Assembly: GCA_013287855.1 (NCBI GenBank)
Contig: JABDCY010000008.1
Span: 1 to 40,658 of the forward strand
Reading direction: 5' to 3'
Length of the DNA stretch: 40,658 bases
From: Candidatus Babelota bacterium
GTDB taxonomy: Bacteria; Babelota; Babeliae; Babelales; Vermiphilaceae
Shown: one piece after another, positions 26,225 to 34,743 of the stretch
Layout of the letters: each line of letters begins with the position of its first letter
Numbering within the stretch: the stretch's first letter is position 1
The notes under the pieces: model-generated
Database searches by the model: none
What the model saw: only the letters and a program-made list of their open reading frames with translations
What the model was told of the DNA's origin: nothing
Made by a program: the position numbers and the translations under genes

Positions 26225-27412
26225 TCATGAACATTGGTGTTGCACGTGCGCAACGACAATTTCTGCTAGGCGACGCTCCATATCACTTATAAGCTGCGTC
26301 GAATGATCGGAAACGCCAATATCCGTATTAATTTGGAAGGCTATGGCAACACGATACTTGGGAAAATAGCGCACGCAGGAACTGTAGCCCGGTATAACTC
26401 CGTAATGGCCATATGTCGAACCCATAGACCCTTTCTCGCAAATCGCTACACCGGCGCCGTAGTGGATGCCAGATCCTTCTTCGCCTACTGGCACTGATCG
26501 TAATAAATCATCCAAGTAATCCGCCTTCATTACATGACCTTCATAAAGAAGCTTGGCCCATATCGCAAGATCACGAGAATTACTGATTAAGCCTCCTCCT
26601 GTCCATTCCACGGCTGGATTCCAGGCCATCAGGCCTGAGGCAACGGTAGTCTTACTTGGCAAACCGAACAGGTTGTCTTTTGCGGTATAGCCCGCCGCCA
26701 ACCCCGTTAGCGCTGGAGAATCTGATGCCTCAGTCAGAGCTAGATGCAATGGCTTCAGGTACCGCTGCTCTACTTCTTTGTAGTAACTATGTCCGGTGAC
26801 GGCTTCAATAATAAGTCCTAGAAGAATATAGCCAGTATCCGTATACATCCAGCCCCTTCCGGCTTCGAACAGAGCTGGCTGGTCCTGGATAAATCCTACA
26901 AGCTCTTCGGGTGGAAAAGGGTTACCGGGCTTATGCCAATTCTGCGAATACGATTGCACAAATCTCTTCGTATGAACATGATCTGGCAGGCCTGAACTAT
27001 GCGTGAGTAGGTGCCGGATACTAATCTTGGAATGGTTGGGCACATGCGAAAACCATGCACGCTCGCCCAGCCACTTCGAGACAGGATCATCCAGATTCAG
27101 CCGATCTTCTTTGGCGAGCGCAAGAACCGTTGCGGCAACAAAACTCTTGCCGATGCTAGCAGCCAGCATTCGCGACTGCGGCGTCATCGGTACTTCAGCT
27201 TCGACATCCGCAAGACCTGTTGCTACCACGCCAACAGTGCCGTCGGGCATGACATATGCGGCAGTGGCACCCGGAAATCCGTATTGGTTGCGAAGTATAT
27301 CAAGCTCAGACTTGAATAACTGTTTCAGGGTTTTTTGAGAACCATGAATAATAACAACATAAGATATAATCCCCACCAATGCGATTGGAATGATAATTTT
27401 TAACTTATTCAT
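26225..27412 (-). CDS. serine hydrolase (class C beta-lactamase/PBP4-like fold)
   Basis: A 395-residue protein of the beta-lactamase-related serine hydrolases. The catalytic Ser-x-x-Lys is S86-I-G-K89 (AASIGKSF). The Tyr motif is YTDTGY, with Asp in place of the usual Asn, and the KTG-like box is HYGVIPGYSS. An N-terminal hydrophobic segment (IIIPIALVGIISYVVII) anchors or exports it. Such proteins act as D-amino peptidases, esterases or carboxypeptidases; antibiotic resistance is not implied. The ATG at 27412 overlaps the upstream CPBP gene's stop, so I prefer it to the frame's upstream extension. The base composition is more GC-rich than neighbours, suggesting transfer. Confidence 0.85.
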   Translation of the reverse strand: MNKLKIIIPIALVGIISYVVIIHGSQKTLKQLFKSELDILRNQYGFPGATAAYVMPDGTVGVVATGLADVEAEVPMTPQSRMLAASIGKSFVAATVLALAKEDRLNLDDPVSKWLGERAWFSHVPNHSKISIRHLLTHSSGLPDHVHTKRFVQSYSQNWHKPGNPFPPEELVGFIQDQPALFEAGRGWMYTDTGYILLGLIIEAVTGHSYYKEVEQRYLKPLHLALTEASDSPALTGLAAGYTAKDNLFGLPSKTTVASGLMAWNPAVEWTGGGLISNSRDLAIWAKLLYEGHVMKADYLDDLLRSVPVGEEGSGIHYGAGVAICEKGSMGSTYGHYGVIPGYSSCVRYFPKYRVAIAFQINTDIGVSDHSTQLISDMERRLAEIVVAHVQHQCS

Positions 27413-28256
27413 AAGAATAATTTTCTTTTTTTTGCATAGCCTTAACATTCTCGCTAAAGAAGAATTTCTTATTTGTTGCAATGATGATCGCTGAAACCAC
27501 GAGTAAGAGAACTGTTATGATACATTTGGTGAACTGCTCTGTTTGAATAAGGACGGAAAAAAGATTGAGCATGAAATGAAACAGAATGGCTGCGAGAATA
27601 CTACGGTTATTTTTGTAATATATCCAATTCATTAAGACTGTTACTGGAAGCACACTAACAAAGAAATTGAAGACATACATAATACTGGCATTCCACAATT
27701 CATGCTGATAATAGCCATGAATGAAAAATAACGGCACATGCCACAGCGCCCAGAGACATGCAAACAATAAGGAAGTGCTAAATAAATTGAAGTTTGCCCT
27801 CAGACTATCCACCCCGTAACCCCGCCAACCTAGTTCTTCTAATATCGGTGCCAGAAAAAGAATCAGCACACTGAGCATGGCATGCCCATTCATAATCTTA
27901 AATTCCTTAGAAAGAGCGAATTGATCGGTCGACTTTCCGAATAATAATGAAATTGCAGTTGCCAAGAATACAGCGGCTGGCATAAGTAACAGTATCACAG
28001 GGAGCAGTTTCAATCTGATAGCAGATAAACGCAATCTATCCCAGAAATCATTTTTAAGCTCTTTGTTATGCGAATGATAAATCATGCTTAGCGCAGTGAC
28101 GCACGGTGCGAGCAACCCGGCAAACATTAAGAGTAGTTGAAATCCTTCCATTCCTGTCTGATAGCTAAAATAGGCTGCGATGAACCCAGGAATCCAGGTT
28201 CCTAGAAACGTGATCAAAAAAAATCGAAATGGTTTATATGTATATGGCATTTGCAT
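27405..28256 (-). CDS. CPBP-family intramembrane protease-like protein
   Basis: A 283-residue membrane protein of the CPBP (CAAX protease/bacteriocin-processing, Abi) family. The first motif is EELGWRGYG (Glu-Glu-x3-Arg), and the second is ACLWALWHVPLFF with His. About seven hydrophobic helices are visible. Bacterial members are putative glutamic-type intramembrane proteases, often near peptide or resistance genes. It overlaps the downstream serine hydrolase by 8 bases, so they are co-translated. AAAGGA lies before ATG 28256. Function here is unknown; both are probably regulated by the TetR gene upstream. Confidence 0.85.
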   Translation of the reverse strand: MQMPYTYKPFRFFLITFLGTWIPGFIAAYFSYQTGMEGFQLLLMFAGLLAPCVTALSMIYHSHNKELKNDFWDRLRLSAIRLKLLPVILLLMPAAVFLATAISLLFGKSTDQFALSKEFKIMNGHAMLSVLILFLAPILEELGWRGYGVDSLRANFNLFSTSLLFACLWALWHVPLFFIHGYYQHELWNASIMYVFNFFVSVLPVTVLMNWIYYKNNRSILAAILFHFMLNLFSVLIQTEQFTKCIITVLLLVVSAIIIATNKKFFFSENVKAMQKKENYSYE

Positions 28257-28399
28257 AATGTCCTTTATATTTTATTACCTGACTAGACTCGAAGTCCCAT
28301 TGACTTTTTAACCTTTAAGAAGTCCGGAGCAGTTTTTATCCCGTTAATTAATTTTTTCTGCTTTCTTGTTTTCTTAACAACACTAAAATTCGACAGAAC

Positions 28400-29038
28400 C
28401 TAGACAGGCTTCTCTAGATTTAGAGTATATGCAATACAACTGCCAAATGTCTTTTTCTCTCGAAACCCAACTGCTCCAGCAAGTTTGCGCACCGTACTGC
28501 GCCGCTGAAAATGAGGGTCGAAAATAATTTCGGTAACCGATAACATTCCGCCTGGTTTTAGTACATCAAAAATTTCTTTCAAAGCTGCCTCCTGATTTGG
28601 TATCTCACCCAACACCGTCACCAATAATGCTCGATCAAATTTATTATGCCGTAGTTTTTTTTCGCCAATGCCGGACTCAAGAAATGTGATATTTGTGAGA
28701 TTTGCTGCTCGCGCTTTTTCATGAGTTTGTTGCAACATACCAGCTTGGATATCCAGCGCTACTACTTCACCAGTTTGGCCGACTGCGCAAGCAACGGGGA
28801 TGGTAACCCGCCCAGGTCCACAGCCGACATCCACGACACTCATGCCTTGCGCAAGCTCTAGATGTTGGACGATAGTCGCTGCCCGATTAATTGTGGTGAA
28901 TGGATTATCGAGTTCGACGAGCCAGCCTAACCAGGTTGGACATGGAAGAGAATAGCGGCGCGCGAAAAAACGCCACATTATGCATATCATTAGCAGAAGA
29001 TTAGCCAACGCCCAAACAATGTATATGATATTTTTCAT
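28400..29038 (-). CDS. SAM-dependent methyltransferase with membrane anchor
   Basis: A 212-residue class I methyltransferase. A hydrophobic N-terminal helix (IIYIVWALANLLLMICIMW) should anchor it at the membrane. SAM motif I is VVDVGCGPGRVT (68-79), followed by an acidic VALDIQAGML and motif IV/post-I region KFDRALLVTVLGEI, then KPGGMLSVTEI. The target cannot be read; membrane location fits a lipid or quinone. It starts 23 bases after the TetR gene, in the same operon. Confidence 0.85.
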   Translation of the reverse strand: MKNIIYIVWALANLLLMICIMWRFFARRYSLPCPTWLGWLVELDNPFTTINRAATIVQHLELAQGMSVVDVGCGPGRVTIPVACAVGQTGEVVALDIQAGMLQQTHEKARAANLTNITFLESGIGEKKLRHNKFDRALLVTVLGEIPNQEAALKEIFDVLKPGGMLSVTEIIFDPHFQRRSTVRKLAGAVGFREKKTFGSCIAYTLNLEKPV

Positions 29039-29061
29039 AGATAGTCCTGCAAAAAAAGCTT

Positions 29062-29694
29062 TTATTTCGAGACCAAAATTTGATGTACCATAAACTGAAA
29101 AGATCCGGGCAGCGCTTTTAACATTTGTTCAAGCAAGTTAGGAAAGGCACGGGCCCTGCGGTTTACATCTTCATAGGACCACGCGTAAATACCCGTATCG
29201 GTCAGAAACTGAATGCCAGCTATGATAAATTCGGCACATTCAAGTGGAGCAGTTGTTTGAAAAACTCCTTCTTCACATCCCTGTTGGATCAATTGTGCAT
29301 ATAAAGGAGCTTGTTTTACCATTGTGGCAGCAAGTAGACGTACGTGCATGCCGGCATTGCCTGGCCGATGAAGATTCGCCAAAATGTCTTCATTGTCTGT
29401 GGCTACACGACCTGCTTCAACTAACATCTGCATTTTTTCTAACGCCGTTCCTGTTGATTTCTGAACAATAGTTTGCATGCGTTCAATAGTGGTATCCACT
29501 ATGTTTTCTATGACTGCCTCAAGAAGTGCATCTTTTGATTCGAAATAGTGATAAATGGTTCCTTTGGCAATTCCTAGGGTATCCATCACATCCTGCATGG
29601 TTGTTTTGTCATATTCCTTGGTCTGGAATAAGTAGCGGGCAGCTTCTACAATATCTGATTTCCGTTCTAATGGTTTTTTTACTGTTCTTTTCAT
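29062..29694 (-). CDS. TetR-family transcriptional regulator
   Basis: A 211-residue repressor. The N-terminal helix-turn-helix is typical: AARYLFQTKEYDKTTMQDVM then LGIAKGTIYHYFESKDALLE. The C-terminal part is the helical ligand-binding domain. The frame is open far upstream, but ATG 29694 is chosen: it follows CGGGGA and lies 30 or so bases after a clear promoter. A perfect inverted repeat sits in that promoter, so the protein most likely represses itself and the downstream methyltransferase, CPBP and serine hydrolase genes. Confidence 0.93.
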   Translation of the reverse strand: MKRTVKKPLERKSDIVEAARYLFQTKEYDKTTMQDVMDTLGIAKGTIYHYFESKDALLEAVIENIVDTTIERMQTIVQKSTGTALEKMQMLVEAGRVATDNEDILANLHRPGNAGMHVRLLAATMVKQAPLYAQLIQQGCEEGVFQTTAPLECAEFIIAGIQFLTDTGIYAWSYEDVNRRARAFPNLLEQMLKALPGSFQFMVHQILVSK

Positions 29695-29731
29695 AATTAA
29701 TCCCCGTATTTTTATTTCGATTATAAAGACT

Positions 29732-29760
29732 ATTATATCACGCGACCGACCGTCGGTCAA
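29732..29760 (-). promoter_or_regulatory. promoter with overlapping TetR operator
   Basis: Read leftward: TTGACC (29760-29755), a 17-base spacer, TATAAT (29737-29732). The operator GACCGAC-C-GTCGGTC (29744-29758) is a perfect 7-base inverted repeat overlapping the -35 box and spacer. A repressor there would block RNA polymerase. This supports autoregulation. Confidence 0.8.
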
Positions 29761-29967
29761 TAGTGCGAGATATGAGGGGAACTTTAGGTATGAATAGCTG
29801 ATTTGAAGAAAGCACTTGAAGTAGTACATGCCCGTGAGCTGCGGGGCTTGTTTGCCAAGAGCACCCAAAGAAGCTGGCTGCGATTTGTAGCTGATGCACA
29901 AAAAATAAAGCTGCCTACGATGCACAATCCTTTTGGAATCCTGCGTGAGCAGCTTATAAAATTTAAA
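29761..29967. other. gap between TetR operator and toxin remnant
   Basis: About 200 bases without a convincing gene. A plus-strand frame from TTG 29803 gives ADLKKALEVVHARELRGLFA and more, but starts just after a stop, has no ribosome-binding site, and runs through the toxin remnant antisense. The higher GC content here suggests a gene fragment; I cannot identify it. Confidence 0.3.
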
Positions 29968-30265
29968 TCATTTCGGATGAGGTATGATACTAATAATTGA
30001 GACCTCATCTTTTCCCGGTCCCTAATGCCATATAATTCTAAATGCACTCGGCGTATTTTGCTGTGCATATGCTTCAATACACTTTTTCACCATTCGGACC
30101 TTTAAGGCTCTTAAATTCATGCGTGTTGAGCGATGGATGCCTTAGATTTGTTTTCATAAACTCTAATGCTTTTAGTACGGCCTTTAAAACCTTTATTTGC
30201 GAAGGATCGTTGTCGAGTATTTTCAAATCTTCAGCAGCCGACTCAGTTAAAATTAATTTTGGCAT
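29968..30265 (-). pseudogene. RelE/ParE-like toxin, decayed
   Basis: The intact part starts at ATG 30265 and reads PKLILTESAAEDLKILDNDP, then NLRHPSLNTHEFKSLKGPNG and GEKVY before a TGA at 30074. Removing one T at about 30077 continues the reading as EAYAQQNTPSAFRIIWH, then a TAG (30024-30022) at a Tyr position, then GPGKDEVSIISIIPHPK-stop at 29968. The repaired product is the usual length of a small RelE-fold toxin. Two independent lesions make it a pseudogene. It begins one base after the antitoxin's stop codon. The family call rests on my memory of similar small toxins. Confidence 0.7.
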
Positions 30266-30266
30266 A

Positions 30267-30533
30267 TTATTTGTTTTTAAGCGTTTTTTTAAATGTATCA
30301 AAATCAATAGTAGCTTTTTGGGTCAGGCTTTTTTTAATTTGTGCTAAAATTTCTTTGTTTTCAGGCAAAAATAGCCATGCTTCATTTTCTGGCACTTCAG
30401 AAACCGGCTCTAAGATAATTTTGTTTTTATCAAGACGTGCTTTATAAAGTTTGGATAGATCATTAGACACTTTGGTTAATGATATTCTGTTGCGTGAATC
30501 TACTTTAAGGTATACAGATTCTTCTTTTTTCAT
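30267..30533 (-). CDS. antitoxin of a RelE-like toxin-antitoxin pair
   Basis: An 88-residue protein that starts directly before the decayed toxin. The N-terminal half (VYLKVDSRNRISLTKVS) resembles the swapped-hairpin AbrB/MazE DNA-binding fold; the C-terminal half (ENEAWLFLPENKEILAQIKK and onward) looks like the toxin-binding tail of antitoxins. Such proteins block the toxin and repress their own operon. The gene is intact although the toxin is not, as expected when a toxin is lost first. AGGGAAGATCT precedes the ATG. Confidence 0.6.
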   Translation of the reverse strand: MKKEESVYLKVDSRNRISLTKVSNDLSKLYKARLDKNKIILEPVSEVPENEAWLFLPENKEILAQIKKSLTQKATIDFDTFKKTLKNK

Positions 30534-30835
30534 AGATCTTCCCTGTTATTTAAGTGATTTGATTTCATTCTTATTACTATAATAAGCACAAAATGGGCAA
30601 AATGGGTAATGGTTTAAAATGGGCAATTTTAATAGGTTCATTAAGGTAATTTCAGGACGTTTTTTGGTTCGGCCGTATAGACAAGCAACCTGCCGTGTAT
30701 TGTCCGACTTCGCTAATCCTTCTTGGCCATAGATTGTGCTGATACTTCGCCAAGGCTATGCCGTGACTTCGAACTATTCAATGGCACAAGCTACAACAAT
30801 TATTACCAAAAGCAAAAATCCATCAATCATTCACT
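30534..30835. other. 302-base gap with repeat-like sequence
   Basis: No gene with a supportable start. AT-rich promoter-like sequence lies next to the antitoxin start. Around 30700-30775 there is GC-richer sequence with CTTCGC and CTTCGCC words and CTTGG/CCAAG and CCATAG/CTATGC arms, resembling a degraded copy of the hairpin repeats seen near 7046 and 38200-38640. Confidence 0.4.
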
Positions 30836-31840
30836 TTACATAATTGAACGTGCGCGTTGCGCTTCTTCATATGCTTTCTTAGCCAACTTAATCGCTGTAT
30901 CACCATTTTTATTGACATGATGACGATCAATTCCTGGAGTTTGCATAAGCATTTCTAAAATATTTTGGCTATTTCTGCAATTATTACGTTGTTTATTGTC
31001 ACCATCAACATACGTATATCGTACGCATTTAAAAGCAACCATAAGAGCAGTATCTCCATTGTTATCAGCATAGTTAATGTTAATTCCTGGAGTTTTTAAA
31101 AGAATTTGCACAGCATCAAAGTCATGTTTTTGTATAGCTCGTATAAGAGCTGTATCACCTTTTTTGTTAGCGTGATTAACATTGGCTTTTGCTTCTAAAA
31201 GAGCTTGTATAATTTCTGCTCTATCCTTCTTCTGTGCTTCTGTATAAAGAGAACATTCTATAACTTCAATAAGTGCTGTATTTCCCCACGCGTCTGTATA
31301 ATTAACATGAGCACCTGCTTTTATAAGCTCTTTTATTACATTTAAATAATCCTTAAGAGCTGTACGCTCAAGACGACCTGTTGCAAGATGTGCAGTAATA
31401 CCCGGAAAGTTTTTTGCCGCAGAAATTAACGCTCTGTTAATAGCATCAACTTTAGGTTTTGCTTGTACAAGCTCTCTTACCACATTTTCATGGCCTTCTT
31501 CTGCAGCTAAAATAAGAGCTGTATTGATATCATCATTTTTAGCTTTTACCTTAAGCTCCTTTACAACATCTACATAACCATGTTTGGCAGCATACTCTAG
31601 AAGTGTACAAGTAATAACAGAATCATAGTCATCATAATTAGACTTAGTGTAAGTAATTTTTTGATTAATATTAGCCCCTGATCGTACAAGTTTTTGCACC
31701 TCGTCAGAAGAACCTTTTTTTACCGCTATAATAAGAGCTTCATTTAATTCATTTGCCGACATTTTTGAATAATCTGCTGCTGTGCTACTAACCTGAGCAA
31801 AACCAAGCATAACTAAAACTAATAATCCAACTTTCTTCAT
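30836..31840 (-). CDS. exported ankyrin-repeat protein
   Basis: A 334-residue protein. ATG 31840 follows CGGGA and opens a signal peptide (MKKVGLLVLVMLGFAQVSSTAA). About seven ankyrin repeats fill the rest, with units such as NEALIIAVKKGSSDEVQKLV, HGYVDVVKELKVKAK and KGDTALIRAIQKHDFDAVQ. Ankyrin repeats bind proteins and are abundant in secreted effectors of intracellular bacteria. The signal peptide means it crosses the inner membrane by Sec; whether it reaches a host is unknown. Single gene with its own flanking gaps. Confidence 0.9.
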   Translation of the reverse strand: MKKVGLLVLVMLGFAQVSSTAADYSKMSANELNEALIIAVKKGSSDEVQKLVRSGANINQKITYTKSNYDDYDSVITCTLLEYAAKHGYVDVVKELKVKAKNDDINTALILAAEEGHENVVRELVQAKPKVDAINRALISAAKNFPGITAHLATGRLERTALKDYLNVIKELIKAGAHVNYTDAWGNTALIEVIECSLYTEAQKKDRAEIIQALLEAKANVNHANKKGDTALIRAIQKHDFDAVQILLKTPGININYADNNGDTALMVAFKCVRYTYVDGDNKQRNNCRNSQNILEMLMQTPGIDRHHVNKNGDTAIKLAKKAYEEAQRARSIM

Positions 31841-31972
31841 AATATTCCCGTCTAGTAAATATAATATATGACTCATATATAACTATAAACCAACATCCAA
31901 AAACATGCAAAAGCCTGTCTGGTTCATAACATTTGAGACTGATGACCTCCTTGATCTCTTTTAAATTATATC

Positions 31973-32004
31973 CAAAAAAAATCCCCTGGTTCTCACCAGA
32001 GGAT
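31973..32004 (-). terminator. terminator of the TCCCCTGG family
   Basis: ATCCCCTGGT, TCTC loop, ACCAGAGGAT, with an A-run on the left (a T-run when read leftward). It ends the small gene 32034-32264. One stem mismatch is shared with the copies at 35046 and 37919. Confidence 0.75.
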
Positions 32005-32033
32005 AATTATCATTAAACCTTTAAAATTGACGT

Positions 32034-32264
32034 TTACATCCAACTACGAATATTTTGCAAGATAGTCTCTTCATTTAAACATCGAAAATTTACTATTGTC
32101 TTTGCAAAATAGGGTATTTCCCGCTCAATCAAAACACGTGCATTTTCATCTGCATTTAACCAATGCTGACGAGTCGACAAAAAAGATTGGACATCATTAT
32201 AATACGAAGCATCAGAGACAGCGCGTGAGCTAGGGATATACACTGGAGAAATGAAAACTTTCAT
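32034..32264 (-). CDS. small protein of unknown function
   Basis: A 76-residue soluble protein (MKVFISPVYIPSSRAVSDAS...). It has a good TAGGAG site 9 bases before the ATG and a terminator 30 bases after the stop, so it looks like a real, independently expressed gene. A structured hairpin of the repeat family (32294-32343) lies just upstream of its ribosome-binding site and would be in its 5' leader if the promoter is further upstream. No family recognised. Confidence 0.55.
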   Translation of the reverse strand: MKVFISPVYIPSSRAVSDASYYNDVQSFLSTRQHWLNADENARVLIEREIPYFAKTIVNFRCLNEETILQNIRSWM

Positions 32265-32293
32265 ATAAAAACTCCTATCAAAATATGGCTACA

Positions 32294-32343
32294 GCCAGGC
32301 GTAGCTTGCCGAGTCTGCAAGACCCGGATAAGCGAAGACTGGC
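32294..32343 (-). repeat. GCCAG...CTGGC hairpin repeat, stand-alone copy
   Basis: Outer stem GCCAG/CTGGC, next stem GCTT/AAGC, inner stem GTCT/AGAC, with the GCGAAGA signature on the right arm. It matches 37989-38037 closely, but the inner stem there is GCCT/AGGC: both sides changed together. It ends 22 bases before the ribosome-binding site of 32034-32264. Confidence 0.75.
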
Positions 32344-32501
32344 GGGCGATGAGAATTGCTTTCATGAATATGCTCCTGAAAAAGGGTGATTAATTCGGTA
32401 ACTTTATATAGTATGGTAATATAGAATATATGCGATTGGTGCATGGAAAAATTTTTGATGAATTTATTTTCATTTTTGAACAATATTTTTTTGGGATATT
32501 T

Positions 32502-32981
32502 ATGAATTATGAGATAGTTACAATGCCTGCAATGACGATTGTCGGTGCAGAATTGCATACAACATATATGAATAATGAATGTTACTCAGCTCTTCCAGCA
32601 TTTTGGGAGAAACAGCGAAAAGAAAATAGTATTTCAAAAATTCCGAACAAAATGTATCAAGATGTTCTTTTGGGTATTTATACTGATTATACACCAGATT
32701 TTTCACTTACCAGTGGTTATTTTTCATTCATAATGGGAGTGCCTGTTACATCAGTAGAGGCTATTCCTAAGGGTATGGTGGTTAAGGAAATTATGGCATC
32801 AAAATATGCAGTGTTTACAGCAAAAGGGCCTTTTGCAACAGAAATAGGAAAAAAATGGGCGAATATTTGGCAGAATAAAGATTTTCAAAGAAGTTTTACT
32901 CATGATTTTGAATGGTATGATTCTCAGAGTACAGATGATGCAAATTCTATAGTGAAAATTTATATAGCACTAAAAACATAA
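32502..32981 (+). CDS. GyrI-like/AraC effector-binding-domain protein
   Basis: A 159-residue single-domain protein. MPAMTIVGAELHTTYMNNE, YTDYTPDFSLTSGYFSFIMG and the C-terminal KIYIALKT match the GyrI-like small-molecule-binding (SOUL/AraC effector) fold. Such domains bind hydrophobic or cationic compounds. The frame extends to 32430, but ATG 32502 is preferred because it starts at the domain edge and GGGA lies before it. It is 13 bases from the HEAT-repeat gene and probably co-transcribed. Confidence 0.7.
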   Translation: MNYEIVTMPAMTIVGAELHTTYMNNECYSALPAFWEKQRKENSISKIPNKMYQDVLLGIYTDYTPDFSLTSGYFSFIMGVPVTSVEAIPKGMVVKEIMASKYAVFTAKGPFATEIGKKWANIWQNKDFQRSFTHDFEWYDSQSTDDANSIVKIYIALKT

Positions 32982-32994
32982 TTATATTCTACTG

Positions 32995-33891
32995 ATGAAA
33001 AAAGTTACTATACGTCTTACGGCAAGCGAATTTAAAAAAATAAAAAATGCGGTATTTGAGAATGGAGACAACGAAAAATTAATTTCTTATTTGTTAAGAA
33101 GTGACAATATCTTAGAAAATCAAATTTGTAAAATTAAAGCTGCTAATACCTTGGGTAATTTGCAAGAAACTCTCGCTATTATTCCATTAATAAACGTGTT
33201 GTCTACGGGGAAAATATATTCACGTTTGGCAGCCTCAGAAGCCCTTGGTAAAATTGGTTGCGCTGCGGTAGATCCATTAATCCTATATCTCGGGAAAATC
33301 AAAGAAACTCAAGATATCAATCCTCCTGAGGAAGCTTTTTGGGATAAGAGTTATTATGTACATGATCCTGCTGCCAGAACACTGGTAAGAGTTGGCAAAT
33401 GTGCCGTTCCAGCATTAGTAGAAATAATGAAATCTGGAAATGATTTTGAAGTACAACAAGCGGTTGATGCCCTGGGTAGAATTGGGGACAAGAGTATTGT
33501 TGAGATATTGATTTTTGAATTTTATAAGCGTGAAGATAATCTAACAAGGTGGAAAATAATAAGAGCAATTGGTGAATTGTGTGATCGAAAAGGGGCAGCA
33601 CTTCTTCAGACTGTATTAAAGGCTCAAGAATATGTAGCATTTATTCGTTGGGAAGCTGCAAATGGTTTGGGTAAAATGGCTGAAACCAATGCTATAGATG
33701 ATTTACTTAATGCTTTAAAAAATGAAAATAAAGAAATTTGTAGAGCGTCTGTTAGGGCATTAGGCAAAATAGGCGATGCTCGTGCCATTGAACCATTACA
33801 ACAGTTGCTTGCTGGTTTGTCTCAAAACTTTTCACGCAAGAGCATTCAATATGAAGTTATTCACGCGTTAAAGAAATTAAACAATGTATGA
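32995..33891 (+). CDS. HEAT-repeat protein (PBS-lyase type)
   Basis: A 298-residue helical repeat protein. Units of about 30 residues recur: IKAANTLGNLQETLAIIPLI, RLAASEALGKIGCAAVDPLI, VQQAVDALGRIGDKSIVEIL, WEAANGLGKMAETNAIDDLL and RASVRALGKIGDARAIEPLQ. These are PBS-lyase HEAT-like repeats used as protein-binding scaffolds. No signal peptide, so cytoplasmic. Follows the GyrI-like gene by 13 bases and precedes the nitrilase by about 50. Confidence 0.9.
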   Translation: MKKVTIRLTASEFKKIKNAVFENGDNEKLISYLLRSDNILENQICKIKAANTLGNLQETLAIIPLINVLSTGKIYSRLAASEALGKIGCAAVDPLILYLGKIKETQDINPPEEAFWDKSYYVHDPAARTLVRVGKCAVPALVEIMKSGNDFEVQQAVDALGRIGDKSIVEILIFEFYKREDNLTRWKIIRAIGELCDRKGAALLQTVLKAQEYVAFIRWEAANGLGKMAETNAIDDLLNALKNENKEICRASVRALGKIGDARAIEPLQQLLAGLSQNFSRKSIQYEVIHALKKLNNV

Positions 33892-33942
33892 TTATGTCTG
33901 GGGGAATTATTTTTCGTGACATAGATATAACGAAAGGAACCC

Positions 33943-34743
33943 GTGATTCGCGTAGCGGCCTACCAAGCAATGCCTGCACCAACAATTGAACTGCGCTATG
34001 AGCAAATTCATACCATTTTGTCTAATGCAGATGCACTTAAGATTGATTTTCTTTGTCTGCCTGAAGGTTTTTTAACCGGCTACTATAATGAAGAAGCAGC
34101 AACACGAGAAAATTCTTTTCATACGCAAGATGCACTATTTCAACAGTTCCTTACAAGTATACGTCCCTATCGTGTTACCATTATTATTGGATTTAATGAA
34201 CGTGAAGGCGATGATTTGTTTGACTCAGCTGCGATCATTGAAAGTGGTGTATTGCTTGGTGTCCAACGTAAACATTATCGTTATCACGATTTTTGTAATG
34301 CAGGAATGGTTTTTACTACTTTTATAAGCAAAGGCATGTGTTTTGGGGTTGTGGTCTGTTTAGATTCAAACTATTTTGAGCCATCTCGTCTTTGCGCTTT
34401 ACAAGGGGCAACAGTCTTATTTGTTCCTGCATGCAATAAAGTTCCTCTACAGCATCCATTGGCCCAACGTCCATCTTACTACAGTCACTTTGTGGCTCGC
34501 GCGCACGAAAATAGCTGTTGGCTTGTGGCAGCCGATTGGATATGGCCTAATGATGGCATCCTTGTATGCCCGGGACATTCTGCTATTTATAATTCAGATG
34601 GCCAAGAAGTTATTCGAAGCAAACAAGGCATAGAAGATATGCTTATAGTAAAGATTCCTCGCGAACAGCTACTTTCAAAAAAGAAAAAACGTGTAAGCGG
34701 TAGCCATTACCTTTTAGGTAAAATTAACGAAATTATTTTTTAA
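33943..34743 (+). CDS. carbon-nitrogen hydrolase (nitrilase superfamily)
   Basis: A 266-residue enzyme that cleaves amides or nitriles. The catalytic triad is visible: Glu41 (CLPEGFLTGYY), Lys110 (GVQRKHYRYH) and Cys139 (GVVVCLDSNYFEPSR). The start is GTG 33943 with a GAAAGGA site 7 bases before. The length is normal for the family. The substrate is unknown; omega-amidase, N-carbamoyl or deaminated-glutathione amidases are candidates. Confidence 0.9.
   Translation: MIRVAAYQAMPAPTIELRYEQIHTILSNADALKIDFLCLPEGFLTGYYNEEAATRENSFHTQDALFQQFLTSIRPYRVTIIIGFNEREGDDLFDSAAIIESGVLLGVQRKHYRYHDFCNAGMVFTTFISKGMCFGVVVCLDSNYFEPSRLCALQGATVLFVPACNKVPLQHPLAQRPSYYSHFVARAHENSCWLVAADWIWPNDGILVCPGHSAIYNSDGQEVIRSKQGIEDMLIVKIPREQLLSKKKKRVSGSHYLLGKINEIIF

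Noticed and set aside
26225-27412. Antibiotic beta-lactamase
   Set aside because: The Ser-x-x-Lys is present, but the Tyr-x-Asn has Asp in place of Asn, and the length and membrane anchor fit the broad serine hydrolase family better.
29695-29925. Longer N-terminus for the TetR regulator
   Set aside because: It would read through the promoter and operator and does not look like protein; ATG 29694 has a ribosome-binding site and starts at the family's usual place.
29784-30077. A 97-codon minus-strand frame beside the toxin
   Set aside because: It lies in another frame of the toxin remnant and shows no family features; the repaired toxin reading explains the region better.
30700-30775. Insertion-sequence end
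   Set aside because: No transposase and no matching inverted end; the arms resemble the local hairpin repeats instead.
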